5,620 bases of DNA, taken from contig WOZB01000244.1 in NCBI GenBank assembly GCA_011620445.1, positions 1 through 5,620 of the forward strand, written 5' to 3'. This DNA comes from Anaerolineaceae bacterium. GTDB taxonomy: Bacteria; Chloroflexota; Anaerolineae; Anaerolineales; Anaerolineaceae. This document shows positions 5,412 through 5,620 of the stretch, in pieces. Numbering within the stretch: the first letter of the stretch is position 1; each line of letters begins with the position of its first letter. Below the pieces are notes generated by a model. The model saw nothing but the letters and a program-made list of their open reading frames with translations. It was not told where the DNA came from and did no database searches. The position numbers were made by a program, and so were the translations under genes.

Positions 5412-5620
5412 AAACCTATCCTCTCCCTTGATTCCAAATTGCCCCAATTGCTGGTAGCCCTGGGTTTGGAGAGTCTTTTTGTTGCGGTTTTAATTGCCAG
5501 CAGTTGCTCGCGCCTCAATATGCCCGACCCGGCAAGTCTCAGCCTGAGTTAGGTGATAGTCTTTGTTCTGGTCATCTTCACTGGAATCGCTTTCCTGGTT
5601 CAGGCCTCTATGATCAAAAA
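5412..5620 (+). pseudogene. Possible broken membrane-protein gene, interrupted by an in-frame TAG
   Basis: The frame is open from 5412. From a TTG at 5439 it encodes 37 residues including the hydrophobic run SLFVAVLIASS, then meets TAG at 5550-5552. Directly after it the same frame continues as VIVFVLVIFTGIAFLV, a second likely membrane helix, and is open to the window edge. Two hydrophobic segments in one frame either side of a single stop suggest a small membrane protein with a nonsense mutation or a base-call error (TGG to TAG is one base). No start codon with a ribosome binding site is visible. The T-rich sequence could also give hydrophobic frames by chance. I do not recognise the protein. 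Confidence 0.3.

Noticed and set aside
5250..5485. Open minus-strand frame across the right-hand intergenic region
   Set aside because: It reads through the FHA terminator hairpin, has no start with a ribosome binding site and no recognisable product.

Overview
The window reads as chromosomal DNA of a bacterium in the phylum Chloroflexota, most likely class Anaerolineae. The clues are a lipoprotein with a Thr/Ala/Pro-rich linker leading into an NBR1-type Ig-like domain, a YvcK protein carrying an extra two-helix membrane anchor, an FHA protein with a C-terminal membrane helix, and a gap-pgk pair. This assignment rests on recognised protein style only; there is no rRNA or tRNA to confirm it.

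Layout. Positions 1-501 (minus) hold the N-terminal 167 codons of a secreted lipoprotein cut by the window edge. Positions 659-1834 (minus) are pgk (phosphoglycerate kinase) and 1919-2977 (minus) are gap (glyceraldehyde-3-phosphate dehydrogenase). The two are arranged gap then pgk in the direction of transcription, with a terminator-like hairpin in the 84-bp gap between them. Positions 3165-4502 (minus) are a membrane-anchored YvcK/GlmR-family protein. Divergent from it, 4639-5250 (plus) is a tail-anchored FHA-domain protein. Positions 5291-5620 have no intact gene; a hydrophobic plus-strand frame broken by an amber codon may be a decayed or misread membrane-protein gene.

Transcription. Each unit has visible signals. 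There is a promoter with an extended -10 and a 53-nt leader ahead of gap. A -35/-10 pair sits so close to the yvcK ATG that the mRNA should be leaderless. Extended -10 motifs lie ahead of the FHA gene and the lipoprotein gene. Intrinsic terminators follow yvcK (overlapping its stop codon), pgk and the FHA gene.

Together, gap and pgk catalyse consecutive reversible steps of lower glycolysis/gluconeogenesis. The YvcK family is known for a role in growth on gluconeogenic carbon sources and in cell-envelope precursor supply, so its position just upstream of gap-pgk is functionally suggestive. The adjacent FHA protein raises the possibility of a phospho-threonine signalling link at the membrane, which is inference only. 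I see no mobile element, CRISPR array or plainly novel system. The most interesting points are the membrane-tethered YvcK with its leaderless start, the hairpin that ends at the pgk ribosome binding site, and the broken frame at the right edge.
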